Shown: positions 1 through 8,298 of the stretch, in pieces
How the letters are laid out: each line of letters starts with the position of its first letter
How positions within the stretch are numbered: position 1 is the stretch's first letter
DNA from: Virgibacillus_F flavescens
GTDB lineage: Bacteria; Bacillota; Bacilli; Bacillales; Amphibacillaceae
Direction of reading: 5' to 3'
DNA: 64,000 bases
Assembly (NCBI RefSeq): GCF_050574275.1
Contig: NZ_CP192260.1
Coordinates: 1,798,001 to 1,862,000, forward strand
Program-made: the position numbers and the translations under genes
Notes under the pieces: generated by a model
Database searches by the model: none
Seen by the model: only the letters and a program-made list of their open reading frames with translations
Told to the model about the DNA's origin: nothing

Positions 1-216
1 TGCTGAAAAAGTGGATTTTGCGAATTCGTTTCTTATAACTTAACGTAGCATTATCGAATATACGAAGACTCCTGCGGGAAGTAAGAGATCGGTGAGACCC
101 TGAAGGACGCTAGTCCGAAGAGGCTCGACACTCGCCCGCGGAAAGCGAAGTATATTCGATAATGCGATGATAGATACATCCAGTTTGTATAATATTTTAC
201 TTTTTTAGTGATCACT
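1..216. repeat. Two-shell palindromic intergenic repeat, copy 1
   Basis: A non-coding element with an outer inverted repeat (CTGAAAAAGT near 4-13, answered by ACTTTTTTAG near 200-209) and an inner one (CATTATCGAATATAC at about 49-63, answered by GTATATTCGATAATG at about 150-164). The centre is GC-rich (CTCCTGCGGG and CCCGCGGAAAGCG). A second copy lies at 56389-56602 with the same plan but different arm sequence. Elements of this look are common between genes in Bacillaceae; whether it is a MITE left by an insertion sequence or a structured transcript cannot be decided here. Nothing coding is visible before position 302. Confidence 0.6.
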
Positions 217-301
217 TAAGTTTTGGTGATAAACCAAGTTTTCTAATGAACAATTGGTATCATAGTTAGTTCGTTTGATGATACACAGTTAGGAGAACCG
301 A

Positions 302-1387
302 ATGAGATTAGCAAGTACGAAATTACTTAAACCTGGTACTACTGTAGGACAGGCCATATTAAACGATAAAGGTAACGTTTTAATACAGAAGGGGATAGGT
401 TTAACCGCTCAAATGATTAGGCGTCTTATCCAGCAGGGAGTAACCTATATCTATGTAGAAGATGAACTAACCAATGATATTCAAATTGAGTCGGTTATCT
501 CAGAAGAATCACGAATTGATGCAACAAATACAGTAAAAGATACTTTTTATGATATTAAACAAAAAGGGTTTAGCAACCGATCTTATATATTAGAAAAGAA
601 GAGCACACAGATAACAAATGTAATTGAACGACTGCTTGATGAAATTATGCACAGAGAAAACGCGTTATCTTTGCTGTCAGATGTGTTTGTAACGGATGAT
701 TATATTTTTCAGCATTCCATAAATGTAACAATTTACTCGCTAGCGATTGGTACGGAACTTAAATTACCAAGGAGTAAACTGGTGGAAATTGGTATTGGTG
801 CTATGCTGCACGATATTGGTAAAATCTTTATTGATCAGGATATATTAAAAAAGACATCTAAATTGTCGTTAATGGAATATGAAGCAATAAAATGCCATAC
901 CCAATATGGCTATGATTTTCTTAAGAATCAGGATAACCTTCCTTTAACTGTGGCACATTGTGCATTCCAGCACCACGAAAGACTTGATGGATCAGGTTAT
1001 CCAAGAGGAATATGCAATCAGGAAATTCATCTTTACGGAAAAGTGCTGGCGGTAGCAGATGTATTTGATGCTGTTACAAGTAATCGAAGCTACCGGGAAG
1101 CGATGCTGCCTCACGAAGGTCTGGAAATTCTGTACGCAGGTGCTGTGAACTTGTTTGATAAAGAAATGGTGGAAGCCTTCAAGAAAAGTGTTGCTGTGTA
1201 CCCAAATGGATTAACAGTTAAATTAAATGACAATCGGTTGGGTGTGGTAGTCAGACAACATCAGCATTTATGTGATCGACCAATTATTCGCATAACAAAA
1301 GATGAAAGCAAATCGTGCTTTTCACCATATGAAGTTGACCTATCGAACAATCTTTCCACTACTATAAAAGCCTGTTTCCAAGAATAA
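302..1387 (+). CDS. HD-GYP domain protein, probable cyclic-di-GMP phosphodiesterase
   Basis: A 361-residue cytoplasmic protein with no membrane segment. The C-terminal two thirds is an HD-GYP domain: the HD pair is His170-Asp171 in AMLHDIGKIF, followed by HHERLDGSGYP at about 224-234, the signature that gives the domain its name. The first ~100 residues form a separate N-terminal domain typical of stand-alone HD-GYP proteins. Proteins of this family hydrolyse cyclic di-GMP, often in control of motility, biofilm or pili; a link to the Tad pilus genes 7 kb away is only a guess. The start has AGGAGA eight bases upstream. A hairpin follows directly and separates it from yunB. Confidence 0.85.
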   Translation: MRLASTKLLKPGTTVGQAILNDKGNVLIQKGIGLTAQMIRRLIQQGVTYIYVEDELTNDIQIESVISEESRIDATNTVKDTFYDIKQKGFSNRSYILEKKSTQITNVIERLLDEIMHRENALSLLSDVFVTDDYIFQHSINVTIYSLAIGTELKLPRSKLVEIGIGAMLHDIGKIFIDQDILKKTSKLSLMEYEAIKCHTQYGYDFLKNQDNLPLTVAHCAFQHHERLDGSGYPRGICNQEIHLYGKVLAVADVFDAVTSNRSYREAMLPHEGLEILYAGAVNLFDKEMVEAFKKSVAVYPNGLTVKLNDNRLGVVVRQHQHLCDRPIIRITKDESKSCFSPYEVDLSNNLSTTIKACFQE

Positions 1388-1407
1388 GTATAAAAAATAA
1401 ATTCTAA

Positions 1408-1448
1408 CCCCCTTAATACAAGCATAACTTGTGTTAAGGGGGTATTTT
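1408..1448 (+). terminator. Hairpin ending the HD-GYP gene and covering the yunB ribosome binding site
   Basis: A perfect or near-perfect stem, CCCCCTTAATACAAG (1408-1422) with CTTGTGTTAAGGGGG (1428-1442), followed by TATTTT. The 3' arm contains the only Shine-Dalgarno sequence (AAGGGGGT) for the ATG of yunB at 1449, so the same hairpin can end the upstream transcript and hide the ribosome binding site on a read-through transcript. Confidence 0.75.
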
Positions 1449-2240
1449 ATGTTGATGCAGCCAAGAAGTATTAATTTCAAAAAGAACCGCACACCACCTC
1501 CAGTTAAGTACATATTAATAATCACCTGTATTTTATTCATTGCTATGGTGTGGTTAATCATTTGGTTTGTAGGTGAGCGTATACAGCCGACTTTGATGGA
1601 AATTGCAGAGCAAAAGACAATTGAATTCGCGACACGTACAATAAATGCTGCAGTAAAATCCACTGAGGGAGTTACTTTCGATGATCTTGTGAACGTTTAT
1701 AAGGATGACCAAGGCAATATTACAATGGTGGATTGGAGTGGAGAAGAACAAAACGAGATATTAAGAAAAGCTACCGAGCGTGCGGAATATTTTTTGTACA
1801 ATATGAATAAGGGCGAGACAGTAGATACAGATGACCCAGACCTGCCCCCAATTGACTACGACGATTCTGCAGATGATTTAGCTGATAAAGATCCAACGGT
1901 TGTAGAAATTCCTATAGGTCAAGCGTTTGAGAATACGATTCTGGCAAACTTAGGTCCAAAAATACCAGTTAATTTCGAAATAGTCGGTGCGATTGAATCT
2001 GATTTGCAATTGGATACCGAAAGCCTTGGAATTAATACAACAGTATATGAATTATATGTTCTTGTTACAGCAAACGTTCAGATTGTGGTTCCTTTCTCAA
2101 CCAAATCAGAAAAGGTAGAAACAAGAATTTATATCGATTCGAGAACAATTAATTCAGAGGTGCCGCAGTATTATGGAGGGGATGGAGATCGTAATCCGTC
2201 TATCGCCATTCCACGTAACGACTTGCAAGATAAGAGATAA
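1449..2240 (+). CDS. yunB: Sporulation protein YunB
   Basis: A 263-residue protein with one N-terminal membrane segment (roughly residues 20-42, after a basic KKNR stretch) and a soluble outer part. It matches my memory of YunB, a mother-cell sporulation protein of unknown biochemical role, in length, in the ERIQPTLMEIAE region after the membrane segment and in position beside lytH. An in-frame codon at 1431 would extend it, but the Shine-Dalgarno AAGGGGGT at about 1437-1444 points to the ATG at 1449. That site lies in a hairpin arm, which would favour translation from a transcript starting inside the stem or unfolded by other means. Confidence 0.8.
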   Translation: MLMQPRSINFKKNRTPPPVKYILIITCILFIAMVWLIIWFVGERIQPTLMEIAEQKTIEFATRTINAAVKSTEGVTFDDLVNVYKDDQGNITMVDWSGEEQNEILRKATERAEYFLYNMNKGETVDTDDPDLPPIDYDDSADDLADKDPTVVEIPIGQAFENTILANLGPKIPVNFEIVGAIESDLQLDTESLGINTTVYELYVLVTANVQIVVPFSTKSEKVETRIYIDSRTINSEVPQYYGGDGDRNPSIAIPRNDLQDKR

Positions 2241-2251
2241 CTTAGTATACT
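2223..2251 (+). promoter_or_regulatory. Probable sigma-A promoter of the lysine-riboswitch transcript
   Basis: TTGCAA (2223-2228), 17-base spacer, TATACT (2246-2251). It overlaps the end of yunB and places the transcript start about 20 bases before the first stem of the riboswitch. Confidence 0.6.
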
Positions 2252-2278
2252 TAAAAAACAAATTAATAAAAAACCTCA

Positions 2279-2456
2279 GATCGGTGAGGTAGAGGAGCAT
2301 TTAGGAAGAGTAGCCAATTGGAGAATGACAACTGTGATTATTGGTGAAAGGACTGTATGCCGAAGCGTAGTGAGGGTCAAACTTATTATTGCTGGGACAT
2401 TTTTGAACAAAAAGTGTACTGTCATGTTCAAGATTGTGCATGGAGGACTACTGATC
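2279..2456 (+). promoter_or_regulatory. Lysine riboswitch (L-box) aptamer
   Basis: The conserved L-box blocks occur in order: GAGGTAGAGGAGC (from 2286), GGAAGAGTAGCC, GGTGAAAGGACTGTATGCCG, GAAGCG, GCTGGGAC, ACTGTCATGTTC and GCATGGAGG. The closing stem P1 can form between GATCGGT (2279-2285) and ACTGATC (2450-2456), allowing one G-U pair. A terminator follows 25 bases downstream, so lysine binding should stop transcription before the NhaC-type transporter gene at 2575. This implies that the transporter carries lysine or a close relative and is switched off when lysine is plentiful. Confidence 0.93.
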
Positions 2457-2480
2457 GAATGGAGGATAACGTATATTGTG

Positions 2481-2518
2481 AAAGCAATGATGAGTTATTT
2501 TCTATCATTGCTTTTTTG
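2481..2518 (+). terminator. Riboswitch-controlled terminator
   Basis: AAAGCAATGAT (2481-2491) pairs with ATCATTGCTTT (2504-2514) and runs into TTTTTT. It lies between the L-box aptamer and the transporter start, the usual place for the expression platform. Confidence 0.9.
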
Positions 2519-2574
2519 TGTCCTTTTTTACTGTATCTCCGTGCACTTTCATAAAAATTATGGAGGTAAAAGAC

Positions 2575-4128
2575 ATGGAAGGAACGATTTATTCGTTAAT
2601 ACCAGCATTACTCATGCTTGTATTAGTACTACTGACAAAAAGAGTTCTATTATCACTTGGTTTAGGGATACTTATTGGAGCTCTGTTTATCCATGACTTT
2701 CACGTTGTGGAATCGCTGAATGAAATCTGGGTAGTTTTTTATCAGATTTTCTATTCTTCAGACGGCTTTAATAGAGGGAATCTATTATTATTAGGTTTTC
2801 TGTTGCTTTTAGGTATCATGACAGCTTTTTTAACAGCTTCAGGAGGCAGTCGGGCGTTTGGTGAGTATATGGTAAGAAGAGTGAAAACTCGCACTGGTGC
2901 CCAGGTAATGACAGCAGTTTTAGGAATAATTATATTTATTGATGACTATTTTAATGCTTTAGCGGTTGGCCAAGTAGCCCGTCCACTTACTGACAGATAT
3001 AAAATTTCTCGGGCGAAACTTGCCTATTTTATTGATTCTACGTCAGCACCTGTAACGGTAATGTCACCAATCTCAAGTTGGGGAGCATATATTATAGGTG
3101 TAATAGGAAGCTTATTAGTGGCAAACGGAATTTCGGATATACAACCACTCGAAGCATTCGTGAAAATGATTCCATTAAATTTCTATGCTATTGGTGCTTT
3201 ATTACTTGTGTTTTTTATGGCATATCTAAAAATGGATATTGGCCCAATGCGCAAACACGAAGAGCGAGCAATTAAATCAGGAGAACTTGTAGATCCTGAT
3301 GAAAATATCCCGGGAGATTTAGATGAAGTATTTGAGTCGCATAAAGGTGGTAAAGTATATCATCTAATTTATCCAATCCTTCTTTTAATCGTTGGAACAG
3401 TTGGCGCAATGATTTATACTGGCTCCAAAGGAAATGACGATATAACAATATTGTCTATATTTGCTAATACGAATGTCAATTTATCCTTATTTATTGGTGG
3501 AGTGCTTGCAGTAGCTTTAGCATTAACATTCCATTTGCTGCAAGACCAGCCAAAGGCCAAGAGTGTAAAAATATTTAGTGAAGGTCTTAAAACAATGCTT
3601 CCAGCAATCTATATTTTACTATTGGCTTGGATGATTGGTTCGGTAATTGATACGTTAGGAACTGGTGACTATCTTGCACAGTTAGTAGAACGAGCGTCCA
3701 TTGATTCAGCGCTATTGCCGTTTTTATTCTTTATTATAGCTGGTTTAATGGCGTTAGCGACAGGAACATCATGGGGGACGTTCGGAATTATGCTGCCTAT
3801 CGCAGCAGAGATAACAGTAATTACAGATGTTTCATTATTGTTACCTTCACTTGCAGCAGTACTTGCAGGTTCGGTATTTGGAGATCATTGTTCACCGATT
3901 TCTGATACTACCATTCTCTCGTCAACTGGTGCAGGATCAAACCATATTGCACATGTAATGACACAGCTCCCATATGCATGCCTTGCAGCAGCTGCAGCAA
4001 GTGTCAGTTATCTTGTGATGGGCTATACAAGCAGCGTATGGCTTTCGTTGCTATTAACGATAGCATTAATACTATTAATTAGTTTCTTTATTCATTTTAT
4101 AAATAAAACCAGATCCAAGAATATATAA
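2575..4128 (+). CDS. NhaC-family antiporter, probable lysine transporter (LysW-like)
   Basis: A 517-residue membrane protein with about twelve hydrophobic segments and the NhaC-superfamily features: an IIFIDDYFNALAVG segment in the first half and TGTSWGTFGIMLPIAAE plus GDHCSPISDTTILSSTGAG in the second. Members exchange sodium, protons and amino acids; genes of this family placed under a lysine riboswitch have been proposed to be lysine transporters. The riboswitch directly upstream is the main support for substrate. The start is the ATG at 2575 behind GGAGG; a longer frame back to 2518 would run through the riboswitch terminator. It is a single-gene unit closed by the hairpin at 4133. Confidence 0.88.
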   Translation: MEGTIYSLIPALLMLVLVLLTKRVLLSLGLGILIGALFIHDFHVVESLNEIWVVFYQIFYSSDGFNRGNLLLLGFLLLLGIMTAFLTASGGSRAFGEYMVRRVKTRTGAQVMTAVLGIIIFIDDYFNALAVGQVARPLTDRYKISRAKLAYFIDSTSAPVTVMSPISSWGAYIIGVIGSLLVANGISDIQPLEAFVKMIPLNFYAIGALLLVFFMAYLKMDIGPMRKHEERAIKSGELVDPDENIPGDLDEVFESHKGGKVYHLIYPILLLIVGTVGAMIYTGSKGNDDITILSIFANTNVNLSLFIGGVLAVALALTFHLLQDQPKAKSVKIFSEGLKTMLPAIYILLLAWMIGSVIDTLGTGDYLAQLVERASIDSALLPFLFFIIAGLMALATGTSWGTFGIMLPIAAEITVITDVSLLLPSLAAVLAGSVFGDHCSPISDTTILSSTGAGSNHIAHVMTQLPYACLAAAAASVSYLVMGYTSSVWLSLLLTIALILLISFFIHFINKTRSKNI

Positions 4129-4132
4129 GATT

Positions 4133-4168
4133 AAGGCAGATTGTCCCAGACAATCTGCCTTTTAATTT
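4133..4168 (+). terminator. Rho-independent terminator of the lysine transporter gene
   Basis: A perfect 13-bp stem, AAGGCAGATTGTC and GACAATCTGCCTT, with a CCA loop and a TTAATTT tail. Confidence 0.9.
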
Positions 4169-4187
4169 GGTAATATTCAAAATTGCT

Positions 4188-4216
4188 TTGACATGGTACA
4201 AATGTACCGTTATAAT
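4188..4216 (+). promoter_or_regulatory. Consensus sigma-A promoter with a palindromic operator in its spacer
   Basis: TTGACA (4188-4193), exactly 17 bases, TATAAT (4211-4216). The spacer holds a perfect inverted repeat, GGTACA-AA-TGTACC (4195-4208). A perfect promoter with a perfect 14-bp palindrome between its boxes is the classic layout for a repressor site. I do not recognise the regulator. It drives the symporter gene at 4324 through a leader of about 100 bases. Confidence 0.8.
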
Positions 4217-4323
4217 ACAAACATAAATATCTGAAAAAAGTAAAGATTTATAACATTCCTTCGAAGCTTTTTTCATAGAAATATAATAGAGAAGGAATAA
4301 CTAGAAAAGGGGAGGCAAAAAAA

Positions 4324-5847
4324 ATGGAGACAAGGTCTCAGTGGGGAACAAGAGCAGGGTTTATTATGGCTGCTGTTGGATCTGCAATTGGTCTAGGTAA
4401 CATATGGCGATTTCCAGCAGTAGCATACGAAAACGGTGGTGGAGCATTCTTTATTCCTTATTTATTCGCTTTATTAACAGCAGGTATTCCAATTCTTATT
4501 ATGGAATTTACAATGGGGCACAAGTATAAGGGATCTGCACCATTGGCTTACAAAAGAATTAACAAAAAAGCAGAATGGGTCGGCTGGTGGGCAGTTTTAG
4601 TAGCATTTGTTATTTCAACCTACTACTCAGTAATTATTGCCTGGGCAATATCGTACTCTATATTTTCTTTTAACCTAAATTGGGGAGAAGATACGGAAAC
4701 ATTTCTGTTTAATGATTATTTAAATTTAGCAGACCCTGGACAAATTGGCAGTTTTGTACCTGGCGTTCTTATACCTTTAATTATCGTATGGGTCGTAGTA
4801 TTAGGAATATTATTTAAAGGTGTCAAAAAAGGAATTGAAGTTGCAAACCGAATCTTTATACCAGCATTAGTAATTATTTTTGTTATTATTGTAATTCGTG
4901 CACTTACATTACCAGGTGCGATGGATGGCCTAGAAGCCTTTTTCGCTCCAGATTTTTCTAAAATTCTAGATCCAGGTGTATGGGTCGCAGCTTATGGTCA
5001 AATATTCTTTAGTTTATCTATTGCATTTGCAATAATGATAACGTATTCAAGTTATCTTCCAAAGAAATCAGATATAACTAATAATGCATTTATTACTGGA
5101 TTTGGTAATTCTAGTTTTGAATTACTAGCAGGTATTGGAGTTTTCTCAGTACTTGGCTTTATGGCTAATCAACAAGGAGTACCTGTAGGGGAAGTAGTAA
5201 GCGGTGGAGTTGGGTTAGCATTTGTTGTATTCCCGCAAATCATTAATGAATTTCCTGCACTAAATGGTCTCTTCGGATTCTTATTCTTTGGATCATTAGT
5301 GTTAGCAGGTCTAACTTCATTGATGTCTATAACAGAAACCTATGTAGCAGGTCTTGTAGACAAATTTAACATTTCAAGAAATAAAGCAGTAATATTTGGT
5401 GGCGGTTTAGCAGCTGTTCTTTCATTATTGTTTGCCACACAAGGCGGTTTAAATATCCTTGACGTAGCAGATTATTACATCAATCAATTCGGTGTTGCTT
5501 TTGTTGGATTAGTTGAAGTAATTCTAATGGCTTGGGTTTTCCGCAAACTTGGTCAATTTAAAACACATGCTAATGAAATTTCAGATATAAGATTAGGAGC
5601 ATGGTGGACAGTAAGTTTAAGCGTAATAACTCCAATTGTTTTAGGTTGGATGATGATTGGGTTGTTTGCAGATAATTTATTGAAAAAATTTGAAACCGAC
5701 TCAGGTAACTATGGAAACTACTCTGATTCATTTATAATGTATAGTGGTTGGACTGTAGCAATTGGTGCCATTGTAATTGCTATTCTGTTATCACTCAGCA
5801 AGTGGAAAGCAAATAAAACATTTAACGATTCAGAAGGAGGCAACTAA
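4324..5847 (+). CDS. Sodium:neurotransmitter symporter (SNF/NSS) family amino-acid importer
   Basis: A 507-residue protein with about twelve membrane segments. The N-terminus has the LeuT-type first segment: GTRAGFIMAAVGSAIGLGNI followed by WRFP, which in the family forms part of the sodium and substrate sites. The next gene encodes a MetS-like small subunit, a pairing known for MetP-type importers of methionine and alanine, so a small neutral amino acid is the likely cargo. Strong Shine-Dalgarno AAAGGGGAGG. Expression is probably controlled by whatever binds the palindrome at 4195-4208. Confidence 0.88.
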   Translation: METRSQWGTRAGFIMAAVGSAIGLGNIWRFPAVAYENGGGAFFIPYLFALLTAGIPILIMEFTMGHKYKGSAPLAYKRINKKAEWVGWWAVLVAFVISTYYSVIIAWAISYSIFSFNLNWGEDTETFLFNDYLNLADPGQIGSFVPGVLIPLIIVWVVVLGILFKGVKKGIEVANRIFIPALVIIFVIIVIRALTLPGAMDGLEAFFAPDFSKILDPGVWVAAYGQIFFSLSIAFAIMITYSSYLPKKSDITNNAFITGFGNSSFELLAGIGVFSVLGFMANQQGVPVGEVVSGGVGLAFVVFPQIINEFPALNGLFGFLFFGSLVLAGLTSLMSITETYVAGLVDKFNISRNKAVIFGGGLAAVLSLLFATQGGLNILDVADYYINQFGVAFVGLVEVILMAWVFRKLGQFKTHANEISDIRLGAWWTVSLSVITPIVLGWMMIGLFADNLLKKFETDSGNYGNYSDSFIMYSGWTVAIGAIVIAILLSLSKWKANKTFNDSEGGN

Positions 5848-5848
5848 T

Positions 5849-5956
5849 ATGAGTGGTGGCGCTATTTTCATCATGATTCTAGGTATAGTTATTATCTGGG
5901 GCGGACTAGCAGCAAGTATTATGAATGCCGTTGTAAAAGCTAAACAAGCAAAATAA
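5849..5956 (+). CDS. MetS-like small subunit of the NSS transporter
   Basis: A 35-residue open frame starting with ATG two bases after the symporter stop, behind AGAAGGAGG. It is one hydrophobic segment (AIFIMILGIVIIWGG) followed by a short basic tail with KAKQAK. Small single-span proteins of this kind are encoded next to NSS transporters and, in Corynebacterium MetPS, are required for transport. The size, position and composition all fit. Confidence 0.85.
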   Translation: MSGGAIFIMILGIVIIWGGLAASIMNAVVKAKQAK

Positions 5957-5960
5957 TTTC

Positions 5961-6003
5961 AAAAGCCATTGTGATTGTTTAACAATCACAATGGCTTTTT
6001 ATT
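5961..6003. terminator. Bidirectional terminator between the NSS operon and lytH
   Basis: A long stem, AAAAGCCATTGTGATTGTT (5961-5979) with AACAATCACAATGGCTTTTT (5981-6000), A-rich on one side and T-rich on the other, placed between two converging genes. Confidence 0.92.
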
Positions 6004-6961
6004 TTTTATCCATTCGCTGCCATTTTTTCAAATATGGATAGGGATCGAAAGACCATTCGCTATAACCGTTATCCTTGTACATACCGTAATGCAAGTGCGG
6101 AGGAAACTTACCGGATGTTCCTGGAGGTCCATAGCCTGTTGAACCTACATATCCAATAACATCACCAGGTTTTACAATCTGCCCAACTTTAATATCGTCC
6201 TTATAATTACTTAAATGCGCATAATAATGATAGATGTTATGCACATCCCGAAGTCCAATACGCCATCCACCAAATAAGTTCCATCCCATTAATTCGATTA
6301 CACCATAAGTAGTCGACCTGACAGGAGTGCCATAGTCAGCAAAAATATCTGTACCCTCATGTATCCGTAATCCTCCAAACCCCCTCCTATTGCCCCATGT
6401 GTTGTTATAACTATAGTTGTAGTTCGACGGCATTGGAAAAACCCTGTCAGTTAATTGTATATCATTAAATTTATTAAACACACGAGCGTTATTCATTATT
6501 GACTTTACATTTAAATCACGCTTATATAAATTCCATAAACCAATTTTAATATCAGATTTTGAATAGCCATATTGCTGAAGGAAATTACCCATTGTAAATA
6601 ATACATCTTCAGGATTTTCCGGATCAGCTTTATTATCACCATTCCCATCCATACCAATCCCGTTAAATACAGTAATCATATTAACATTTTTATTTGAAGT
6701 ATTACCCATCCCATACCACCTAACCGGATCAATCGAGATAGAGATAATTCGGTCAGAAGGTATATTCTTTTGTGTGTTCCGTTCGTACTGATCGATTGCA
6801 GCAAAATAATACCACGGAATTAACGTAAGCGCTTCTGTTTTTTTATATAATTCCATTCGCTGTTTATATATGCTTTTGTCTTCTTCTGCATGTATTAAAC
6901 CAGTACTAATGTTAAGGGAAAGAAATACAAGTAAAACACAAAGTATTCGATATACGTTCAT
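5999..6961 (-). CDS. lytH: LytH/YunA M23 peptidase, spore cortex L-Ala-D-Glu endopeptidase
   Basis: A 320-residue exported protein: signal peptide at residues 1-25 ending at the hydrophobic run before HAEED, a middle domain, and a C-terminal M23 metallopeptidase domain with HEGTDIFADYG (first zinc ligands His and Asp) and HLHYGMY (last ligand). The B. subtilis homologue removes stem peptides in the spore cortex to leave single L-alanine side chains. Length and position beside yutC agree with that protein. The stop overlaps the shared terminator. It is probably co-transcribed after yutC, 15 bases upstream. Confidence 0.88.
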   Translation of the reverse strand: MNVYRILCVLLVFLSLNISTGLIHAEEDKSIYKQRMELYKKTEALTLIPWYYFAAIDQYERNTQKNIPSDRIISISIDPVRWYGMGNTSNKNVNMITVFNGIGMDGNGDNKADPENPEDVLFTMGNFLQQYGYSKSDIKIGLWNLYKRDLNVKSIMNNARVFNKFNDIQLTDRVFPMPSNYNYSYNNTWGNRRGFGGLRIHEGTDIFADYGTPVRSTTYGVIELMGWNLFGGWRIGLRDVHNIYHYYAHLSNYKDDIKVGQIVKPGDVIGYVGSTGYGPPGTSGKFPPHLHYGMYKDNGYSEWSFDPYPYLKKWQRMDKK

Positions 6962-6976
6962 TGCAGCATCACCTTG

Positions 6977-7540
6977 TTAGTTTTCCTCATTATTAATTCC
7001 TTGAGGAGATTTCTTCATTTGTTCAATTATAGAAGCTATCGTATTTCTATACGTGGCTTCTTGCGTATTATTGTTGTGCAAACTCTGTATGTCCTGAATT
7101 AAACTGCTATTTTGAGAAACATAAACTTCATAATAACGAGGCATAATAGCCAATGCGGTATGGCTCGCAATGTCTGCAGCAGTTGCATCTTCTAATTCAT
7201 CACTTTTTTCATAAGCGATTAATACTTCTTTATCTGTAACCAACGTAGCAACTTCATTGAATCCCTCTGTCCGCAGAATAATTCTTGATATCATATCAGC
7301 GTATTTATGTCGATCCATTGTCATGTTAGGATAATTTTCATGATCATTTTTCAGCTGGTCCTGATTATAACGAACAAAACCAAGTCGATTCTCTTCCTCA
7401 TATGATTCTGGAGTCTGATCATTTCTTGCTGGATCTAATTCATTCCTGATTTGTTCCTGCTCCTCAGCCTCTTGACTTGTGCCACAGGCAGCCACAAATA
7501 GTATACATAGTAAAAAAACAAACCTGTACTTTTTATACAT
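6977..7540 (-). CDS. yutC: YhcN/YlaJ-type sporulation lipoprotein YutC
   Basis: A lipoprotein of about 187 residues: a short basic N-terminus, a hydrophobic stretch and the lipobox FVAAC, then a Gln/Glu-rich linker and a soluble domain. The second half resembles the YhcN/YlaJ family, whose members are made in sporulation and sit at the spore membrane. The ATG at 7540 is preferred over a GTG twelve bases upstream because AAAGGTGG lies at the right distance from the ATG. Confidence 0.75.
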   Translation of the reverse strand: MYKKYRFVFLLCILFVAACGTSQEAEEQEQIRNELDPARNDQTPESYEEENRLGFVRYNQDQLKNDHENYPNMTMDRHKYADMISRIILRTEGFNEVATLVTDKEVLIAYEKSDELEDATAADIASHTALAIMPRYYEVYVSQNSSLIQDIQSLHNNNTQEATYRNTIASIIEQMKKSPQGINNEEN

Positions 7541-7703
7541 TGATTTTCCCACCTTTCCTGAATGGTTAATATGGCGTTATTTTGCTACAGGAAAAAATTT
7601 TCATTCATACCGATTCATAATAAGCATATGTAAATTAAGGATAATCTCTGGTTGAGAGGTAGAAGTTTATGGTAAACTATAACCATTCAAAGGGGTGAAG
7701 CTG

Positions 7704-7979
7704 GTGATTGAATTACATGGTAAAACGTATGAGATCTTAGAAGATAATAAAAACGGATTTGACGCGGAAAGACTAACAGAACGCTTCTCAGAAATATTAA
7801 CGAAGTATGATTTTATAGTAGGCGATTGGGGATACGATCAGCTCAGACTTAGAGGCTTTTACGATGATCAAAACACGAAAGCTGCATTTGACTCTAAAAT
7901 CAGCACACTCGAGGACTACCTCTATGAGTACTGTAATTTTGGATGTGCATATTTTGTATTAAAAAAAATAGATAAGTAA
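7704..7979 (+). CDS. yutD: YutD family protein (DUF1027)
   Basis: A soluble acidic protein of about 91 residues. The blocks KYDFIVGDWGYDQLRLRGFY and YLYEYCNFGCAYFVLKK are those I recall for YutD, a conserved Firmicute protein of unknown function. The GTG at 7704 follows AAAGGGGTGA at a usual distance; an upstream in-frame GTG at 7695 would overlap that site. In B. subtilis yutE follows; here a large island separates them. Confidence 0.75.
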   Translation: MIELHGKTYEILEDNKNGFDAERLTERFSEILTKYDFIVGDWGYDQLRLRGFYDDQNTKAAFDSKISTLEDYLYEYCNFGCAYFVLKKIDK

Positions 7980-8016
7980 GAGCAGTAGTTCTCAAGTGGA
8001 ACTACTGCTCTTTTTC
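7980..8016. terminator. Bidirectional terminator after yutD
   Basis: A perfect stem, GAGCAGTAGTTC (7980-7991) with GAACTACTGCTC (7999-8010), then TTTTT. The preceding A-run makes it work for the converging gene too. Confidence 0.9.
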
Positions 8017-8289
8017 TTCCTCTGGTAAAACTTCACCTTCTTCATCGTGTATTGGATGAAAAGGTTCAACATGCCGCGGTAAATCACTATGCTGTTCCTT
8101 ATCCGGATAAACAAATGCACTCTGACGCCTTTGCCCCTCTTCCCATGGTGTCGACTTACCTTGCACAGGTTCATGCTCGTTAAAAGGAGAGCCAACCGGG
8201 CCTTCAGGAAATTCCTCAGGTATCAATTCATTTCGCTGCTTCTGCACATTATCAACTTCAGAGTAATTTCTTTTCTTCTTTTTTGCCAT
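8002..8289 (-). CDS. Small basic-acidic cytosolic protein, unknown
   Basis: A hydrophilic protein of about 95 residues with a Lys-rich start (MAKKKKRNYSEV) and an acidic end (DEEGEVLPEEEKEQ), rich in Pro and charged residues and probably unstructured. No known domain. The ATG at 8289 has AGGAAAGGGTG six bases upstream; a GTG at 8298 lies inside that site. Similar short proteins are found near yutD in related genera as far as I remember. Its stop is in the shared terminator stem. Confidence 0.6.
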   Translation of the reverse strand: MAKKKKRNYSEVDNVQKQRNELIPEEFPEGPVGSPFNEHEPVQGKSTPWEEGQRRQSAFVYPDKEQHSDLPRHVEPFHPIHDEEGEVLPEEEKEQ

Positions 8290-8298
8290 TTTCTTCAC

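Noticed and set aside
2325..2696. Open frames overlapping the transporter start
   Set aside because: They run through the lysine riboswitch and its terminator and lack ribosome binding sites.
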